In this document: positions 63,391 through 64,000 of the stretch, piece by piece | How the letters are laid out: every line of letters begins with the position of its first letter | Numbering within the stretch: position 1 is the stretch's first letter | DNA from: Spirosoma pollinicola | Lineage (GTDB): Bacteria > Bacteroidota > Bacteroidia > Cytophagales > Spirosomataceae | Assembly (NCBI RefSeq): GCF_002831565.1 | Contig: NZ_CP025096.1 | Coordinates: 3,573,027-3,637,026, forward strand | DNA: 64,000 nt | Direction of reading: 5' to 3' | Translations under genes and position numbers: made by a program | Notes under the pieces: model-generated | The model's database searches: none | What the model was told of the DNA's origin: nothing | Seen by the model: the letters and a program-made list of their open reading frames with translations, nothing else

Positions 63391-63861
63391 TCAAGGAATT
63401 GGAAGCACTTTGCTTTCCTTGAAGGTTGACATAATTACCATCGTCTGGGTGCTGGCGACTTCATCAATTTCATTGATAACGTCTAGCATCAACCCCTGAT
63501 AGGACGAAATGTCTTTTGCGATAACTTTAAGGAGAAAATCGCCCGAACCTGTAATGTGGTGACACTCAATGATTTCGGGAATTTCGTTGACTTTTTCAAC
63601 AAACGACATTGTGGTCTCCTTTTTGTGTCCTACAAGCGTAACCATCACGAAGGTTGTAACGCCAAGACCAATTTTTTCGCGGTTCAATTGAGCATGGTAG
63701 CTTTGAATAATGCCTGATGTTTCAAGCTTCTTCACGCGTTCGAGCGTTGGTGCTGGCGAAAGGCCTATTTCTTTGGAAAGCTGAGCATTGGTAATTTTAG
63801 CGTTGGCCTGGAGAATTTCTAATACGTTCCGATCTATCTGATCTAATTTCTGGCTCGACAT
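63391..63861 (-). CDS. Lrp/AsnC family transcriptional regulator
   Basis: A 156-aa regulator. The N-terminal helix-turn-helix (about 5-60, with LDQIDRNVLEILQANAKITN and LGLSPAPTLERVKKLETSGI-type spacing, here IGLSPAPTLERVKKLE) is followed by the C-terminal ligand-binding RAM domain (about 70-150, ECHHITGSGDFLLKV). Such proteins usually sense amino acids. The target is unknown. A TAnnTTTG promoter element lies upstream at 63901-63908. Confidence 0.92.
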   Translation of the reverse strand: MSSQKLDQIDRNVLEILQANAKITNAQLSKEIGLSPAPTLERVKKLETSGIIQSYHAQLNREKIGLGVTTFVMVTLVGHKKETTMSFVEKVNEIPEIIECHHITGSGDFLLKVIAKDISSYQGLMLDVINEIDEVASTQTMVIMSTFKESKVLPIP

Positions 63862-63900
63862 AAATGATGCAGTCTGTTAATACTGTGTTACAGGATGGTG

Positions 63901-63908
63901 CAAAGCTA
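63901..63908 (-). promoter_or_regulatory. Promoter -7 element of the Lrp-type regulator
   Basis: Minus-strand TAGCTTTG matches TAnnTTTG, 40 bases before the ATG; the -33 region has only TTTC. Confidence 0.45.
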
Positions 63909-64000
63909 CCATCTTTTGAAATAGAAAATTCTTTAAACTTATTGGATTCTTGCAAAAAACAGAACAAATAGTACTAAACCTGTTTGAATGCGGCACAAAA

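Overview
This window looks like chromosomal DNA of a Bacteroidota bacterium of the order Cytophagales, most like Spirosoma or a close relative. The reasons are the DUF4249 and DUF4295 proteins, an OmpA-type lipoprotein with TPR, PD40 and regulatory domains, BshC of bacillithiol synthesis, and several promoters of the Bacteroidota form TAnnTTTG. The genus is an inference; no rRNA or tRNA gene was seen.

Layout. 1-7.6 kb: the start of a lipoprotein gene, a GDP-mannose pyrophosphorylase, and a four-gene RND efflux operon carrying a DUF952 gene between the pump and adaptor genes. 7.8-14.4 kb: cyclophilin, a TspO-like membrane protein, a PorE-like lipoprotein and glycine decarboxylase. 14.5-23 kb: cell-surface glycan genes, with two methyltransferases on the plus strand, a tight five-gene minus-strand operon (large membrane protein, GT2, DUF2304, GT2, GT9) and a divergent flippase-like protein. 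23-38.6 kb: mostly exported hydrolases and lipoproteins (M28 peptidase, DUF4249, amidase, GDSL, amidohydrolase, metallophosphoesterase, GDPD) plus several unknown exported proteins. 39-48 kb: a protocatechuate (beta-ketoadipate) island, with a PcaK-like transporter, a zinc dehydrogenase and an AraC regulator on the minus strand facing pcaH-pcaG-pcaIJ(fused)-pcaF-pcaB. The genes for the two middle steps, pcaC and pcaD, are not in the window. 48-64 kb: an ABC exporter, asd, a folate enzyme, bshC, rimO, ftsY, DUF4295, rpmG, nuoD, hpt, a repeat protein and an Lrp-type regulator.

Two things stand out. First, gaps between genes repeatedly hold long, nearly perfect inverted repeats (about 15 loci; arms of 15-42 bp). 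In many of them each arm is itself a small hairpin, as in paired REP sequences. Three loci (26.4, 33.5 and 55.3 kb) share one sequence scaffold, others are unrelated, two have arms built of 7- or 8-bp tandem units, and two lie in the leaders of rimO and nuoD. Second, two nucleotidyltransferase/HEPN gene pairs of toxin-antitoxin type flank rimO within 3 kb. Both keep an intact nucleotidyltransferase and both have a broken HEPN partner: one is cut to 22 codons, the other carries a one-base frameshift in a T-run.
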